A stretch of 64,000 nt of DNA from an uncultured Synechococcus sp. (GCA_949373155.1 CASICK010000005.1:1-64000), one strand, 5' to 3'; shown: positions 15,653 to 26,534, counted from the first letter of the stretch. Translations and numbers: made by a program. The notes: generated by a model not told the origin, from the letters alone.

Positions 15653-16504
15653 TTAAAGAAGACGCTCGAGGCCGTAGACCAGCGCCGGTAACTGCCGAAC
15701 CTTACGGACGCAAAGCAAGACGCCTGGCATATAGGCAGCCCGATCAATCGTGTCATGGCGCAGGGTATAGGTCTCACCAGGGGAGCCAAACATCACTTCC
15801 TGATGCGCCACGAGACCAGGCAATCTCAAGGAATGCAAGCGCAGGCCACTTGGCCGCTGTCCTCCCCGACTTCCAGCAAGCGATTCATGCTCATCCACTT
15901 CTGATTCATTGAATTGTTTGCCTAGCTCCTCCATCAGTTCGGCAGTTTTGATGCAGGTTCCACTAGGAGCATCGGCCTTACGGTTGTGATGGAGCTCAGT
16001 CAGCTCGGCATGGTCATAAAACCGAGCGGCAGCGGCAGCCGCCTGTTGAAGCAACACCATCCCCACAGAAAAATTGGGAATCACAGCCCCACCGATGGAT
16101 GCCTTATCGGAAAAGGATTGGAGGTCATCGAGTTGGGCGGGTGAGAGCCCCGTGGTTCCGATCACGGGATGCACTCCGTAGGCAATCGCAGCTCTGGTGT
16201 TGGCATACACCACAGATGGATGGGTGAAATCCACCATGACGGCTCCTTTCCCAGGCCCTGCATCACGAACGGCCTGACTCGCAGAGCACAAGCAGCCCTC
16301 TAGATCAGCAGTAACAGCCACCTCAAGGGCATGAAGCCCAAGTAATTCCCCAACGTCTTGGCCTTCTTTGCCAGGCGTGTTGTCCACGGCACCCACTAAG
16401 TGGCAATCAGAAGCCATCTGCACAGCCCGAATCACTTCTGCACCCATTCGACCCAGCGCACCGGTCACCACAACGGGGATCGAGCCGGTCTGGATGTCGC
16501 TCAT
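15653..16504 (-). CDS. dapB: 4-hydroxy-tetrahydrodipicolinate reductase
   Basis: DapB reduces the cyclic dipicolinate precursor with NAD(P)H in lysine and diaminopimelate synthesis. The 283-residue protein has the nucleotide-binding [13 protein letters not shown], the segment [12 protein letters not shown] and the catalytic block [17 protein letters not shown]. Length matches cyanobacterial DapB. It is the first gene of the operon dapB, membrane protein, hli, FAD hydroxylase, DUF2949, and is divergent from chlH across about 118 bases. Confidence 0.96.
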   Translation of the reverse strand: MSDIQTGSIPVVVTGALGRMGAEVIRAVQMASDCHLVGAVDNTPGKEGQDVGELLGLHALEVAVTADLEGCLCSASQAVRDAGPGKGAVMVDFTHPSVVYANTRAAIAYGVHPVIGTTGLSPAQLDDLQSFSDKASIGGAVIPNFSVGMVLLQQAAAAAARFYDHAELTELHHNRKADAPSGTCIKTAELMEELGKQFNESEVDEHESLAGSRGGQRPSGLRLHSLRLPGLVAHQEVMFGSPGETYTLRHDTIDRAAYMPGVLLCVRKVRQLPALVYGLERLL

Positions 16505-16591
16505 TAACGTGTTGCAGATGGACTCAGCCTATGGGGCCAGGCGCGGATGTAACACGAAATGCAGATCTCAAGCAGAGCGACACACACACCC

Positions 16592-16605
16592 GTAAGCTTC
16601 TTTAC
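16592..16605 (+). promoter_or_regulatory. Perfect NtcA-type palindrome before chlH
   Basis: GTA-N8-TAC, the consensus for the nitrogen regulator NtcA, occurs exactly once in this divergent spacer, ending 17 bases before the chosen chlH ATG (16623). Activating NtcA sites normally sit about 40 bases before the transcription start, so this position would fit a repressor or a chance match rather than activation. No -10 box could be placed with confidence. Confidence 0.3.
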
Positions 16606-16622
16606 ATTGCTCATAGATGCTG

Positions 16623-19600
16623 ATGTTTACACAGGTCCGTTCCGCTGATCGTCGGATTGTTCCTGCTGAGAACAACAATCATCAATCGGTCATGAAGGCC
16701 GTCTATGTCGTTCTTGAACCGCAATATCAGAGCGCATTATCCCAAGCAGCGATCAGTCTCAATGCACAAGACGGTCCCATTGGCATTGAACTCTGCGGCT
16801 ATCTCATTGAGGAGCTTCGTGATGAAAATAATTATGCAGATTTTCAAAAAGACATTGCTGAGGCCGACGTCTTTATTGGATCCCTCATTTTCATTGAAGA
16901 TCTCGCCCAGAAAGTTGTTAATGCAGTCAGTCCACACCGCGATCGCCTGAAGGCCGCAGTGGTCTTCCCCTCGATGCCAGAGGTGATGCGCCTTAACAAG
17001 TTAGGCAGCTTCTCGATGGCTCAACTCGGCCAGAGCAAAAGCGCGATCGCTGGCTTCATGAAAAAGCGAAAAGAAGCGGGTGGAGCTGGTTTTCAAGACG
17101 CCATGCTCAAACTCTTGAACACACTTCCAACCGTTCTCAAGTATCTGCCTGTCGAGAAAGCTCAAGACGCTCGCAGCTTCATGCTTAGTTTTCAATATTG
17201 GTTGGGTGGCACACCAGACAATCTTCGAAATTTTCTGTTGATGCTGGCCGATAAATATGTTTTTCCCACATCAGAAGGAAATGAACGCCCTGATCTAGGT
17301 GTTGCAGATCCAGAGGTCTTTCCTGATTTAGGAATTTGGCATCCACTTGCACCTCAAATGTTTGAGGATTTAAAGGAATACTTGAATTGGACGGCGAGTC
17401 GCCCAGATCTCAACGACAAAGCCCGCAAGGGTCCAGTGGTTGGCCTCGTCCTTCAGCGCAGCCACATTGTGACGGGAGACGACGCCCACTACGTGGCAAC
17501 CATCCAAGAACTTGAATTCAGAGGCGCACGTGTTATCCCGATCTTCTGCGGAGGTCTTGATTTCTCAAAACCGGTCAATGCGTTTTTCTACGACCCGCTC
17601 AATTCAGACCAGCCTCTGGTGGACAGCATTGTGTCTCTTACAGGATTTGCCTTGGTTGGAGGTCCAGCGCGTCAGGACCATCCCAAGGCCGTTGAATCGC
17701 TGAAGAAGCTCAATAGGCCTTATATGGTTGCCCTTCCATTGGTCTTTCAAACGACGCAGGAATGGGAGAAAAGTGATCTAGGCCTCCATCCAGTTCAAGT
17801 AGCACTGCAAATCGCAATTCCCGAATTAGATGGAGCGATCGAGCCGATTGTTTTGTCTGGTCGTGATGACGCCACTGGCAAAGCCCACACTCTTCAAGAT
17901 CGCGTCGACGCGATTGCAGAGAGAGCGATCCGCTGGTCATCATTACGCCTGAAACCACGGGCAGACAAAAAACTCGCAATTACTGTTTTCAGCTTTCCTC
18001 CAGACAAGGGCAATGTGGGAACGGCGGCCTATCTAAATGTCTTCGACTCGATTCACAGAGTTCTTCAAGAGATGAAGGCCAAGGGGTACGACGTTCAGAA
18101 CATGCCACGTGATGCCAAGGCACTCATGGAGGCAGTCATCAACGATCCCGAAGCCCTTCAAGGATCACCAGAACTCTCCATCGCCCATCGAATGAGCGTT
18201 GAAGAGTATGAACGGCTAACACCCTATTCCGAACGCTTAGAAGAAAACTGGGGAAAACCACCTGGTAATTTAAACAGTGATGGGCAAAATTTATTGATAT
18301 ATGGACGCCATTTTGGAAATATCTTTGTAGGAATTCAACCAACCTTTGGCTATGAAGGTGACCCTATGCGCCTTCTCTATTCACGTAGCGCAAGTCCCCA
18401 CCATGGTTTTGCAGCTTATTACACCTATGTGGAAAAGGTTTGGGGAGCAGATGCTGTACTCCACTTCGGCACGCATGGTTCTCTTGAATTTATGCCTGGC
18501 AAGCAAATGGGTATGAGTGAAACTTGTTACCCAGACTCCCTCATCGGAGCCTTGCCAAACCTCTATTACTACGCAGCCAATAATCCATCTGAAGCAACGA
18601 TCGCAAAAAGGAGGGGGTATGCATCCACGATTAGCTATCTCACACCACCAGCGGAAAATGCTGGGCTCTATAAGGGACTTAAGGAGCTAGGTGAGTTGGT
18701 GGGTTCCTATCAACAACTGAGAGAAAGTGGTCGGGGAGTTCAAATCGTGAATGCAATCGTAGAAACGGCACGCTTATGCAATCTCGATAAAGACGTCACG
18801 CTTCCCGACGACGATTCCTCTGATCTAACCCTCGAAGATCGCGACGCCATTGTTGGGGCTATTTACCGCCAATTGATGGAAATTGAAAGTCGCCTGCTTC
18901 CTTGCGGCCTCCATACCATTGGCAAGCCGCCCACAGCAGAAGAAGCGATTGCAACTCTGGTGAGTATTGCTGCTTTGGAGCGTGAAGAAGAAGGCCTTCG
19001 TTCCTTACCTGGTCTGCTGGCTGAATCCCTCGGCCGCAAAATCGAAGACATCTATAAGGGAAACGACGATGGTGTTCTTGAAGATGTGGAACTCAATCGC
19101 ACGATCACAGAAGTATCACGAACTGCTGTGGGGGCCATGGTGCGATCTCTTACAGGGGGCGATGGTCGCGTCAATATGCGCGAAAATTTTGGATGGTTCC
19201 TCGATCTGATTTCACGCTTTGGATTCAAACTTCCAATGCCTTGGTTCCGAGCCTGTTCAGCTGGTGGTTTCACAAGCGTCGACAGCACTGCGCTTGACAC
19301 ACTCTTTACCTATTTGCGTTTTTGCCTCCAACAAATCTGCGCAGATATGGAAATGGAGAGCCTGTTAAGGGCTCTGGATGGTGAATACATTCTTCCTGGC
19401 CCCGGAGGAGACCCAATCAGGAATCCAGGCGTACTGCCGAGTGGCAAAAACATTCATGCTCTTGATCCTCAGGCAATTCCTACCAGGGCAGCAGTGGCTG
19501 CAGCCAAAGTTGTTGTCGACAAATTGATCGAACGACAGAGAGAAGAACAGGGCGATTGGCCAGAAACCATCGCTTGCGTGCTCTGGGGAACAGACAACAT

Positions 19601-20636
19601 CAAAACCTACGGAGAGTCACTCGCACAGATCCTTTGGTTCATTGGAGTTCGTCCCGTACCCGACTCCTTAGGCCGGGTCAACAAACTAGAGCTCATCCCC
19701 CTTGAAGAACTGGGGCGGCCAAGGATCGATGTTGTTGTGAATTGTTCGGGTGTATTCCGAGATTTATTTATAAATCAGATGGCCCTGATTGATCAAGGTG
19801 TAAAAATGGCCGCCGAATCAGAGGAAGCAATTGAACAGAACTTTGTACGAAAACATTCTCTTGAACAAGCAGAAAAAGAAGGAACAAGTCTTCGTGATGC
19901 TGCTTGCCGTGTGTTTTCCAATGCAAGCGGTAGCTACAGCTCCAATGTAAACCTCGCCGTTGAAAACAGTAGTTGGGAGGAGGAAGGAGAACTTCAGGAG
20001 ATGTATCTCTCCCGTAAAACATTTGCTTTTAATGCCGACAATCCTGGTGAAATGGATCAAAAGCGTGACGTCTTCGAATCAGTCATGAAGACTGCAGATG
20101 TTACATTCCAAAATCTAGATTCCGCCGAGATTTCTCTCACTGATGTTAGCCATTATTTCGACAGCGACCCCACTAAGCTGATTCAGGGACTTCGCGATGA
20201 TGGAAAGTCGCCAACGAGCTACATCGCAGACACGACAACTGCGAATGCTCAGGTTCGCTCTTTAAGTGAAACGATTCGCCTCGACTCACGCACCAAACTC
20301 CTCAATCCAAAGTGGTACGAGGGCATGCTTGATTCGGGTTATGAAGGTGTGCGTGAAGTAGCGAAACGCTTGAACTTCACCTTGGGATGGAGTGCCACCA
20401 GCGGTTCTGTCGACAACTTTGTTTACGAAGAAGCCAATGAAACATTCATCAATGATCCAGAGATGCGCAAACGTTTACTGGAGCTCAATCCTCACAGCTT
20501 CAGGCGCATTGTTGGCACCTTACTTGAGGTAAATGGTCGTGGATATTGGGATACATCTGACGAAAATATTCAACAACTTCAAGAGCTCTATCAAGAGGTA
20601 GAGGATCGAATTGAAGGAGTTACATCACAGCAATAA
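16623..20636 (+). CDS. chlH: Magnesium chelatase subunit H
   Basis: ChlH is the porphyrin-binding catalytic subunit that inserts Mg into protoporphyrin IX, the first committed step of chlorophyll synthesis. The 1337-residue length is typical. Recognisable blocks are [24 protein letters not shown] (written here [16 protein letters not shown]), [47 protein letters not shown] and, near the end, [19 protein letters not shown]. The start at 16623 (MFTQVRS) matches the usual cyanobacterial ChlH N-terminus; an ATG two codons earlier (16617) is possible. It stands alone on its strand; the partner subunits are not in the window. Confidence 0.98.
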   Translation: MFTQVRSADRRIVPAENNNHQSVMKAVYVVLEPQYQSALSQAAISLNAQDGPIGIELCGYLIEELRDENNYADFQKDIAEADVFIGSLIFIEDLAQKVVNAVSPHRDRLKAAVVFPSMPEVMRLNKLGSFSMAQLGQSKSAIAGFMKKRKEAGGAGFQDAMLKLLNTLPTVLKYLPVEKAQDARSFMLSFQYWLGGTPDNLRNFLLMLADKYVFPTSEGNERPDLGVADPEVFPDLGIWHPLAPQMFEDLKEYLNWTASRPDLNDKARKGPVVGLVLQRSHIVTGDDAHYVATIQELEFRGARVIPIFCGGLDFSKPVNAFFYDPLNSDQPLVDSIVSLTGFALVGGPARQDHPKAVESLKKLNRPYMVALPLVFQTTQEWEKSDLGLHPVQVALQIAIPELDGAIEPIVLSGRDDATGKAHTLQDRVDAIAERAIRWSSLRLKPRADKKLAITVFSFPPDKGNVGTAAYLNVFDSIHRVLQEMKAKGYDVQNMPRDAKALMEAVINDPEALQGSPELSIAHRMSVEEYERLTPYSERLEENWGKPPGNLNSDGQNLLIYGRHFGNIFVGIQPTFGYEGDPMRLLYSRSASPHHGFAAYYTYVEKVWGADAVLHFGTHGSLEFMPGKQMGMSETCYPDSLIGALPNLYYYAANNPSEATIAKRRGYASTISYLTPPAENAGLYKGLKELGELVGSYQQLRESGRGVQIVNAIVETARLCNLDKDVTLPDDDSSDLTLEDRDAIVGAIYRQLMEIESRLLPCGLHTIGKPPTAEEAIATLVSIAALEREEEGLRSLPGLLAESLGRKIEDIYKGNDDGVLEDVELNRTITEVSRTAVGAMVRSLTGGDGRVNMRENFGWFLDLISRFGFKLPMPWFRACSAGGFTSVDSTALDTLFTYLRFCLQQICADMEMESLLRALDGEYILPGPGGDPIRNPGVLPSGKNIHALDPQAIPTRAAVAAAKVVVDKLIERQREEQGDWPETIACVLWGTDNIKTYGESLAQILWFIGVRPVPDSLGRVNKLELIPLEELGRPRIDVVVNCSGVFRDLFINQMALIDQGVKMAAESEEAIEQNFVRKHSLEQAEKEGTSLRDAACRVFSNASGSYSSNVNLAVENSSWEEEGELQEMYLSRKTFAFNADNPGEMDQKRDVFESVMKTADVTFQNLDSAEISLTDVSHYFDSDPTKLIQGLRDDGKSPTSYIADTTTANAQVRSLSETIRLDSRTKLLNPKWYEGMLDSGYEGVREVAKRLNFTLGWSATSGSVDNFVYEEANETFINDPEMRKRLLELNPHSFRRIVGTLLEVNGRGYWDTSDENIQQLQELYQEVEDRIEGVTSQQ

Positions 20637-20914
20637 TCCACAACCACGAATAATATTACTTATGAGTCAAAGAAGCAATAATTATTCCTCAAATTATGCT
20701 CAGTTGATGAATAAATTCCACAAAAGCTTAGATTAATTTACACATGTCAAGATATTTCAAAACAAGCCATTAACAACGGCGTGCTTGGAGATCAGAAATT
20801 AACCATTTCTAACGATTGATTAAATTAACAAAGAAATCATCTGATTGCAAATCATAAAATAATGGCAAAATTATTATTTACTTACATATTTATAGATCTG
20901 CACAAGGGCACAAT
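20637..20914. other. AT-rich spacer after chlH
   Basis: This convergent spacer between chlH and the DCC-family gene is very AT-rich. No strong stem-loop with a T-run and no open frame was found. Termination signals for both genes are presumably here but were not identified. Confidence 0.4.
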
Positions 20915-21313
20915 TCATGGTGAAGTCTGCTTGCAACTGCACAGTTCATTGAGACTTGCACGCCCAGTCATTCGTAGACGCTGCGAAGCCCAAAGTGCAT
21001 AAATGCGATTGATCAACGTTCCAATGAAGGGCCATTGGGTCGGGGCATAGATCCAACCAAGGCCAACACAGCGATAAGCCTCTCGGAACACAGCTACATC
21101 TTGAAGGATCTCTCCGTCAGCTCGAATGGCATGAATACGTGCCATCGCGTCTCTATAACCAATCCCCTTCCATTGGGCAGGGTCATATGTGTCCTGATCG
21201 ATGTCGACAAAAGCAAGCCTTCCATGAAGATCTCGGCGTTTCAAAAACTGGACTTCACGAAGACACAGCGGACAAGCTCCGTCATACAAAAGAGTGAGAC
21301 TTGTTTCACTCAT
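20915..21313 (-). CDS. DCC-family thiol oxidoreductase-like protein (DUF393)
   Basis: About 132 residues. The N-terminus carries the family hallmark LLYDGACPLCLREVQFLKRR, with a C-x-x-C redox motif, and the middle has LAFVDIDQDTYD. DCC proteins are thioredoxin-like, of unknown physiological role. The ATG at 21313 was preferred over one nine bases upstream. It ends the operon S4 protein-tpiA-folP-DCC, 28 bases after folP. Confidence 0.8.
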   Translation of the reverse strand: MSETSLTLLYDGACPLCLREVQFLKRRDLHGRLAFVDIDQDTYDPAQWKGIGYRDAMARIHAIRADGEILQDVAVFREAYRCVGLGWIYAPTQWPFIGTLINRIYALWASQRLRMTGRASLNELCSCKQTSP

Positions 21314-21341
21314 CATCGACACTTAGAGGTAGAGAGCTGTT

Positions 21342-22178
21342 CTAGCGATCTGAACCAATGGCTGAGGCCATAGTCACCACTTGATGAATAGGTCCTACGT
21401 CGTGCACTCGTAAGACAGCTACGCCAGCATCGACGGCTCGAGCACAGACCGCTGCCGTTCCCCAAAGACGGGCACGAGCCCTTGGTTCATCTAATACAGC
21501 CCCGATAAAACGTTTACGCGATGGTCCCAGCAACAAAGGAATCCCTTCATCCACAAGGGTGTTGAGCTGCTGAAGAAGGGTGAGATTTTGGGCTGTTGTT
21601 TTGGCAAAGCCAAGACCAGGGTCCCAGAGCAACTGGTCACGATTCACTCCGGCTTTTAAAGCTCGATCTGTTGCTGCACGTAATTCCTCCAGAACCCCTT
21701 GCACAACGCCCTGTTCCCCATAATCCGTACAGAGGTCCATCGTTCGGCTGGTCCCGCGACTGTGCATCAGCACAAATGGGCAGCCAGCATGTGCGATCAA
21801 CGGCAGCATCTCTGAATCACGTCGTCCACCGCTGACGTCATTAATCCAATCAGCACCAGCCTCAAGAGCCTGGTTGGCAACTGCAGCAAGAAAAGTATCG
21901 ACCGAGATCAGAACCTTGGGGTGAGCTGCACGAATGGCTCTCAGCGTTGGCAAAAGGCGCTTGAGCTCCTCATTCGCTCCCACTTCAACGGCATTTGGCC
22001 TGGTGCTTTGGGCTCCCAAATCCAGACAATCAGCCCCAGAGGCAATCTGACGCGACGCCTCAGCAAAGGCACGATCGAGTTGGTTGAACTGACCACCATC
22101 ACTAAAGGAATCGGGAGTGAGGTTGATCACTCCCATCACTGCCGTACGCGTGCCCCAATCCTTTGGCCAGCGCATCAA
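21342..22178 (-). CDS. folP: Dihydropteroate synthase
   Basis: FolP joins p-aminobenzoate to the pterin diphosphate in folate synthesis. Motifs in 278 residues: MGVINLTPDSFSDGG near the N-terminus, DLGAQSTRP, ISVDTFLAAV, WINDVSGG, DPGLGFAKT and LLLGPSRKRFIG. All the catalytic pterin-site segments are present and the length is normal. Three bases separate it from tpiA upstream. Confidence 0.96.
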   Translation of the reverse strand: MMRWPKDWGTRTAVMGVINLTPDSFSDGGQFNQLDRAFAEASRQIASGADCLDLGAQSTRPNAVEVGANEELKRLLPTLRAIRAAHPKVLISVDTFLAAVANQALEAGADWINDVSGGRRDSEMLPLIAHAGCPFVLMHSRGTSRTMDLCTDYGEQGVVQGVLEELRAATDRALKAGVNRDQLLWDPGLGFAKTTAQNLTLLQQLNTLVDEGIPLLLGPSRKRFIGAVLDEPRARARLWGTAAVCARAVDAGVAVLRVHDVGPIHQVVTMASAIGSDR

Positions 22179-22181
22179 ACG

Positions 22182-22913
22182 TCAGCTCTTGATGTAGTTC
22201 GCGATTCGCCCGAAGCCCTCAGGGTCCAGGGAGGCACCACCAACCAGCACCCCATCAATATCACTCATCCCCATCAGCTGATCAATATTGGCGGGCTTCA
22301 CCGAGCCCCCGTATTGAATGATCAAATCTGGTGAGCCAACCCAGCTGCGAATCAATCCACAGATTCGATTGGCTTCACTCGCTTCACACGTTTTACCGGT
22401 ACCAATCGCCCAGATCGGCTCATAGGCCACTACCAGCTGGCTGGGATCAAGACCTTCTAACCCTTGTTCAACCTGACGACGGATGACCCGCTCAGCCTCA
22501 CCCCGGCTGCGCTGCTCGTCGCTTTCACCCACACAAACAATGGGAATCAAGCCATTGGTTTGGGCTGATCGAGCCCGGTGATTGATCTGTTCATCACTCT
22601 CACTGAAGTACTTGCGAGGCTCGCTGTGGCCAACGATCGCGTACTCAACGTTGTGCTCCTTGAGCATGCTCGGAGAAATCTCAGCGGTATAAGCACCCTC
22701 TCCCTCCCAGTGCACGTTCTGGCTGGACAGTTCAAGGCGAGAGCCATGGCTCAGCTCAGCAAGCGTGCTGATGGCCGTGAACGGTGGTGCCACCACCAAA
22801 TGTCGGTCATCAGGCAGTTCTGCAATAAGAGGAAGAAACGTGCCCATCCAGGCCCTGGCTTGCGCACAGGTCATGTGCATTTTCCAATTGCCAGCAATCA
22901 CCGGTTTGCGCAC
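22182..22913 (-). CDS. tpiA: Triosephosphate isomerase
   Basis: TpiA interconverts glyceraldehyde-3-phosphate and dihydroxyacetone phosphate in the Calvin cycle and glycolysis. The 243-residue barrel shows GNWKMHMT (active-site Lys), [12 protein letters not shown] (His), [14 protein letters not shown] (Glu) and the phosphate loops IQYGGSVKP and [18 protein letters not shown] start is used. It sits directly ahead of folP. Confidence 0.97.
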   Translation of the reverse strand: MRKPVIAGNWKMHMTCAQARAWMGTFLPLIAELPDDRHLVVAPPFTAISTLAELSHGSRLELSSQNVHWEGEGAYTAEISPSMLKEHNVEYAIVGHSEPRKYFSESDEQINHRARSAQTNGLIPIVCVGESDEQRSRGEAERVIRRQVEQGLEGLDPSQLVVAYEPIWAIGTGKTCEASEANRICGLIRSWVGSPDLIIQYGGSVKPANIDQLMGMSDIDGVLVGGASLDPEGFGRIANYIKS

Positions 22914-22946
22914 GCTTCCGTCCTCTGCATCTCAGCAGCTGACAAC

Positions 22947-23144
22947 TTAAGGCCCAGCCTGAAGAGAATCCGAAACTTCGGCGGAGTCGACACCCATTTG
23001 GACGCAATCGCCGGCTTTCAGTTGACGGCCACGCCGTTGCTCAAGGTCACCATTGACGAACACGTCACCCCCCTGAATCCTCAGCTTGGCTTCTCCGCCC
23101 GTCGCAACCCAGCCCATCCATTTAAGGAATTGATCAAGTCTCAT
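22947..23144 (-). CDS. S4-domain RNA-binding protein
   Basis: 65 residues from ATG 23144, essentially one S4 domain: MRLDQFLKWMGWVATGGEAK, LRIQGGDVFVNGDLEQRRGR, LKAGDCVQMG. This resembles YbcJ/RlbA-type small RNA-binding proteins linked to ribosome work. It lies 33 bases before tpiA on the same strand and is divergent from the ABC exporter gene. Confidence 0.8.
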   Translation of the reverse strand: MRLDQFLKWMGWVATGGEAKLRIQGGDVFVNGDLEQRRGRQLKAGDCVQMGVDSAEVSDSLQAGP

Positions 23145-23186
23145 TCCTGCACCAATCAGTCCAATCGCCATTGATAGTCTGACCTG

Positions 23187-24926
23187 ATGCTGAAGCCATC
23201 AGAAGCGGGATTCCGCAGGTTGATTCCACTGCTGCGCCCTCACAGGCGTCTACTGACGATCGGCACTCTCTGCATGCTGGTTTTTGTCAGCAGCCAGTTG
23301 GTATTGATGCGACTGATGGGCCGATTGTTGCCCGATGTGGGATCAGGCGATCTAAAGCGCATCCTGCCGGTCATAGGCCTTGTCCTTTTGGTGTTCGCGA
23401 TCCAAAAAGTTGCGCAATTTGGCCAAGACTCCCTGCTTGCAGGTCCTGCTTTACAAGTCAGCCAGTCGCTGAGAAGAGACCTGTTTCAGAGGCTTCAGAA
23501 GGTACAGCTCGGTGCCTTGGAAAAGATGTCGTCCGGAGATCTCACCTATCGGCTCACGGAGGATGCCGATCGTGTGAGCGAGGTGATTTATAAAACCCTC
23601 CACGACAGCATCCCAAGTGCTCTGCAGTTGGTAGCCGTACTGGGTTACATGCTTTGGCTTGATTGGAAATTAACGCTCGCAATCCTGCTGCTTGCACCCT
23701 TCGTTGCCTGGCTGATCAGCCTGTTTGGAGCGAGAGTGATGATCGCCACAGAACGAAGTCAAAAGAAGGTCAGTGAGCTGGCAGGTCTGCTGGGAGAAGC
23801 CATTGAAGGGCTACCTCTCGTACGCGCATTTGCCGCAGAACCCTGGCTTGAAGGTCGTTTTGAACAAGAAATTGATCAACACCGGCAAGCTCGCTACAAC
23901 ACCTATCGGCTTGTTGCTCTTCAACATCCCGTGGTCGGGATCATTGAGGTCCTCGGTTTCGCCACAGTCCTGGTCTTAGCAGCGATCAGGATCAGTAGCG
24001 GGGATCTTGCAGTCCCTGAGCTGATCACCTACCTCACCGGCTTGGTGCTCCTCATTGATCCGATCGCCCACGTGACTGCGAATTACAACGAATTTCAGCA
24101 GGGACAGTCCTCACTTCGCCGTCTGCGTGAAATCGAGAAGGAACCATCGGAACCGGCCGATCCGGTCCCATCAATTCCCCTTGGTCGCCTGCGGGGAGAT
24201 TTGAATTTCCATCAAGTTGGGTTTGCTTACACACCAGGACAACCCGTTCTTCAAGACTTCAATCTCTCGATCAAGGCAGGACAAGTAGTGGCCCTAGTGG
24301 GACCTTCGGGGGCTGGTAAGACAACGCTTTTTTCTCTGCTACTTCGATTTAATCGCGTTAATAAAGGTCAACTTCTTTTTGATGACAAGGATCTCAGCCA
24401 GGTCAGCGCGCGCGACCTGAGGCAACAAGTGGCTCTAGTGCCGCAACGCAGCAGTGTCTTTTCTGGAACGATCTCGGAAGCGATTCGATTTGGTCGACAA
24501 GCCACGCAGGAACAGCTCCAACAAGCCGCAAAGCTCGCGAACGCCCATGATTTCATCATCCGTCTCCCAGACGGCTACAACACGCGCCTTCAGGAACGAG
24601 GCACCAACGTTTCAGGGGGACAGCTCCAAAGGATTGCGATCGCGAGAGCAGTGCTTGGGAATCCCACAGTGATGTTGTTGGATGAAGCCACGAGTGCCCT
24701 CGATGCAGAAGCGGAGGCCGCCGTTCAACTTGGACTTAAGCAAGCCATGCTGGGCCGAACAGTGATTGTGATTGCTCATCGTTTGGCAACGGTTCAGGAA
24801 GCCGATCTCATTGTTGTTCTCGAACATGGTCGTATTAGGCAACAGGGCAGCCATGACGATCTGATGAGTCAGGGCGGCAGATATCGAGAACTTTGCGAAA
24901 GACAATTCATCCGCGTCAACGAATGA
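23187..24926 (+). CDS. ABC exporter-type protein (fused membrane and ATPase domains)
   Basis: 579 residues: six membrane helices within about 1-310, then an ATPase domain with Walker A (GPSGAGKTT), Q-loop (VALVPQRSSVFSGTI), signature (VSGGQLQRIAIARA), Walker B (VMLLDEATSALDAE) and the switch His (IAHRLATV). The layout is that of MsbA/multidrug or lipid exporters that act as homodimers. Substrate unknown. It is a single gene followed 53 bases later by a DUF6447 gene on the same strand. Confidence 0.92.
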   Translation: MLKPSEAGFRRLIPLLRPHRRLLTIGTLCMLVFVSSQLVLMRLMGRLLPDVGSGDLKRILPVIGLVLLVFAIQKVAQFGQDSLLAGPALQVSQSLRRDLFQRLQKVQLGALEKMSSGDLTYRLTEDADRVSEVIYKTLHDSIPSALQLVAVLGYMLWLDWKLTLAILLLAPFVAWLISLFGARVMIATERSQKKVSELAGLLGEAIEGLPLVRAFAAEPWLEGRFEQEIDQHRQARYNTYRLVALQHPVVGIIEVLGFATVLVLAAIRISSGDLAVPELITYLTGLVLLIDPIAHVTANYNEFQQGQSSLRRLREIEKEPSEPADPVPSIPLGRLRGDLNFHQVGFAYTPGQPVLQDFNLSIKAGQVVALVGPSGAGKTTLFSLLLRFNRVNKGQLLFDDKDLSQVSARDLRQQVALVPQRSSVFSGTISEAIRFGRQATQEQLQQAAKLANAHDFIIRLPDGYNTRLQERGTNVSGGQLQRIAIARAVLGNPTVMLLDEATSALDAEAEAAVQLGLKQAMLGRTVIVIAHRLATVQEADLIVVLEHGRIRQQGSHDDLMSQGGRYRELCERQFIRVNE

Positions 24927-24979
24927 ATGGTTTCAAACAACACACCAGCCAATAAGATCTTGGCGTTTGCTTCCCATGG

Positions 24980-25219
24980 ATGACCAGCTCTTCCGTTTCC
25001 CAAGACCAGAATCCAATCCTGACCTTTGAAGGGAAACGCTATGACCTCAATAAGCTCCCAGATGACCTGAAAGAGCTCGTTAGAGGAATGCAGGTTGCGG
25101 ACGCCCAACTACGCATGCATGAAGACACTCTCAAAGTGCTAGCGGTAGGACGTCAGTCGATGGCCATGCAACTCAACGAACGACTGAAAGCAGTTAACCC
25201 TATTCCTGAGAGCGATTGA
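24980..25219 (+). CDS. DUF6447 family small protein
   Basis: 79 residues: a short strand pair (PILTFEGKRYDLNKLPDDLK) followed by a helix (ELVRGMQVADAQLRMHEDTLKVLAVG), matching the DUF6447 pattern of a conserved N-terminal F-x-G-x-x-Y segment and a coiled helix. Function unknown. It follows the ABC exporter gene and overlaps the convergent symporter gene by 20 bases at its 3' end. Confidence 0.65.
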   Translation: MTSSSVSQDQNPILTFEGKRYDLNKLPDDLKELVRGMQVADAQLRMHEDTLKVLAVGRQSMAMQLNERLKAVNPIPESD

Positions 25220-26534
25220 AGTTGTAGTCGCTGGTGAGCTTAAAAATCACTGGAGACAACAAGATCAACGCCACAAGGTTTGGTAGTGCCATCAGGCCAT
25301 TCAGGGTGTCAGCGACACCCCAAACAACATCGCTGTCTTCCGCTACAGAGCCGAAGACAACAACGGCAACCCAAACAAAGCGGAAGGGCTTAATCGCCCT
25401 TTCGCCAAACAAGAATTCAGTACAGCGTTCTCCGTAGAAACTCCAACCAAGAACGGTGGTAAACGCAAACACCACGAGACCGGCAGTGACAACCCAACCG
25501 GCGCCGTTCAAGCCTGTATTGAAGGCCAAGATCGATAGGTTGGCTCCGGACTCACCACCTCCATAAACACCGCTAGTAATGATCACCAATGCCGTCATGG
25601 TGCAGAGAATCAAGGTATCGATCACTGTGCCCAACATCGCCACCGTGCCTTGACGTACTGGATCGTTGGTTTTGGCAGCCGCATGGGCAATCGGTGCACT
25701 GCCTAAACCGGCTTCGTTGGAAAAAATGCCGCGCTTAAATCCCATTAGCACCACCTGTCCTACAGCTCCACCTAAAGCAGCTTCACCACTAAAAGCATTA
25801 GAGAAGATTGTTCCAAATGCAGCAGGTACGTCAACAATATTGATCCCTAAAACAACAATGCAAGCGAGGATATAGAGGACTGTCATGGCTGGAACTAAGG
25901 CTGAAGCCGCTTGAGATATCCGGTCAATACCACCAATAATTACAGCAAAAACAAGAACACCAAGAACCAATCCTGTCACCAACCTGGGGATACCAAAGGC
26001 TTCCAAAGCACTGGAAACTTCAAAACACTGAACACCATTACCGATCCCAAAGCCAGCCAGCATTCCAAATGTGGCAAACAGCACTGCCAGCCATTGCCAG
26101 TTCTGCCCTAAACCGTTGCGGATGTAATACATCGGACCACCGACGTGGTTTCCAATAGCATCCACCTCGCGATATTTCACAGCCAAAACAGCCTCGCCAT
26201 ATTTGGTGGCAATACCAAATACAGCAATCACCCACATCCAAAACACAGCCCCTGGTCCACCCACAGCGATGGCCCCAGCAACGCCTGCGATATTGCCTGT
26301 GCCGATCGTCGCAGACAGGGATGTCATCAAAGCTGCGAAAGGGGAAATATCTCCTGTTTCAGAAGCGGTAGACCTGGTAGCCAGCACTCGAACGCCAAAA
26401 ATCAAGCGTTTCAAAGGCATCAATCGCAGGCCGAACATTAAAAGGACGCCCGTCGCTGCGATCAAGATGACCATGGGCCAACCCCAAACGATCCCATTAA
26501 TGGGATCGTTAACAGCCGAAATAAGTGTTTCCAT
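25200..26534 (-). CDS. Sodium:alanine symporter (AGCS family)
   Basis: AGCS carriers import alanine or glycine with Na+. The 444-residue protein has about 10-11 membrane helices and the family blocks SLSATIGTGNIAGVAGAIAVGGPGA (written in part), KYGEAVLAVKYR, GFKRGIFSNEAGLGSAPIAHAAAKT and GWSFYGERCTEFLFG. Length is normal. A 24-base perfect palindrome lies within codons about 9-16 (26487-26510), which could form a strong hairpin in the message just after the start. It is the only gene on its strand between DUF6447 and DUF3386. Confidence 0.93.
   Translation of the reverse strand: METLISAVNDPINGIVWGWPMVILIAATGVLLMFGLRLMPLKRLIFGVRVLATRSTASETGDISPFAALMTSLSATIGTGNIAGVAGAIAVGGPGAVFWMWVIAVFGIATKYGEAVLAVKYREVDAIGNHVGGPMYYIRNGLGQNWQWLAVLFATFGMLAGFGIGNGVQCFEVSSALEAFGIPRLVTGLVLGVLVFAVIIGGIDRISQAASALVPAMTVLYILACIVVLGINIVDVPAAFGTIFSNAFSGEAALGGAVGQVVLMGFKRGIFSNEAGLGSAPIAHAAAKTNDPVRQGTVAMLGTVIDTLILCTMTALVIITSGVYGGGESGANLSILAFNTGLNGAGWVVTAGLVVFAFTTVLGWSFYGERCTEFLFGERAIKPFRFVWVAVVVFGSVAEDSDVVWGVADTLNGLMALPNLVALILLSPVIFKLTSDYNFNRSQE
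26487..26510. repeat. 24-bp perfect palindrome in the symporter coding start
   Basis: Two 12-base arms (AACGATCCCATT and its complement) meet without a gap. In the symporter mRNA this would fold into a hairpin about 25 bases downstream of the start codon, in the zone that affects initiation. It encodes NDPINGI within the N-terminal segment, so a coding explanation alone is possible. Confidence 0.55.
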
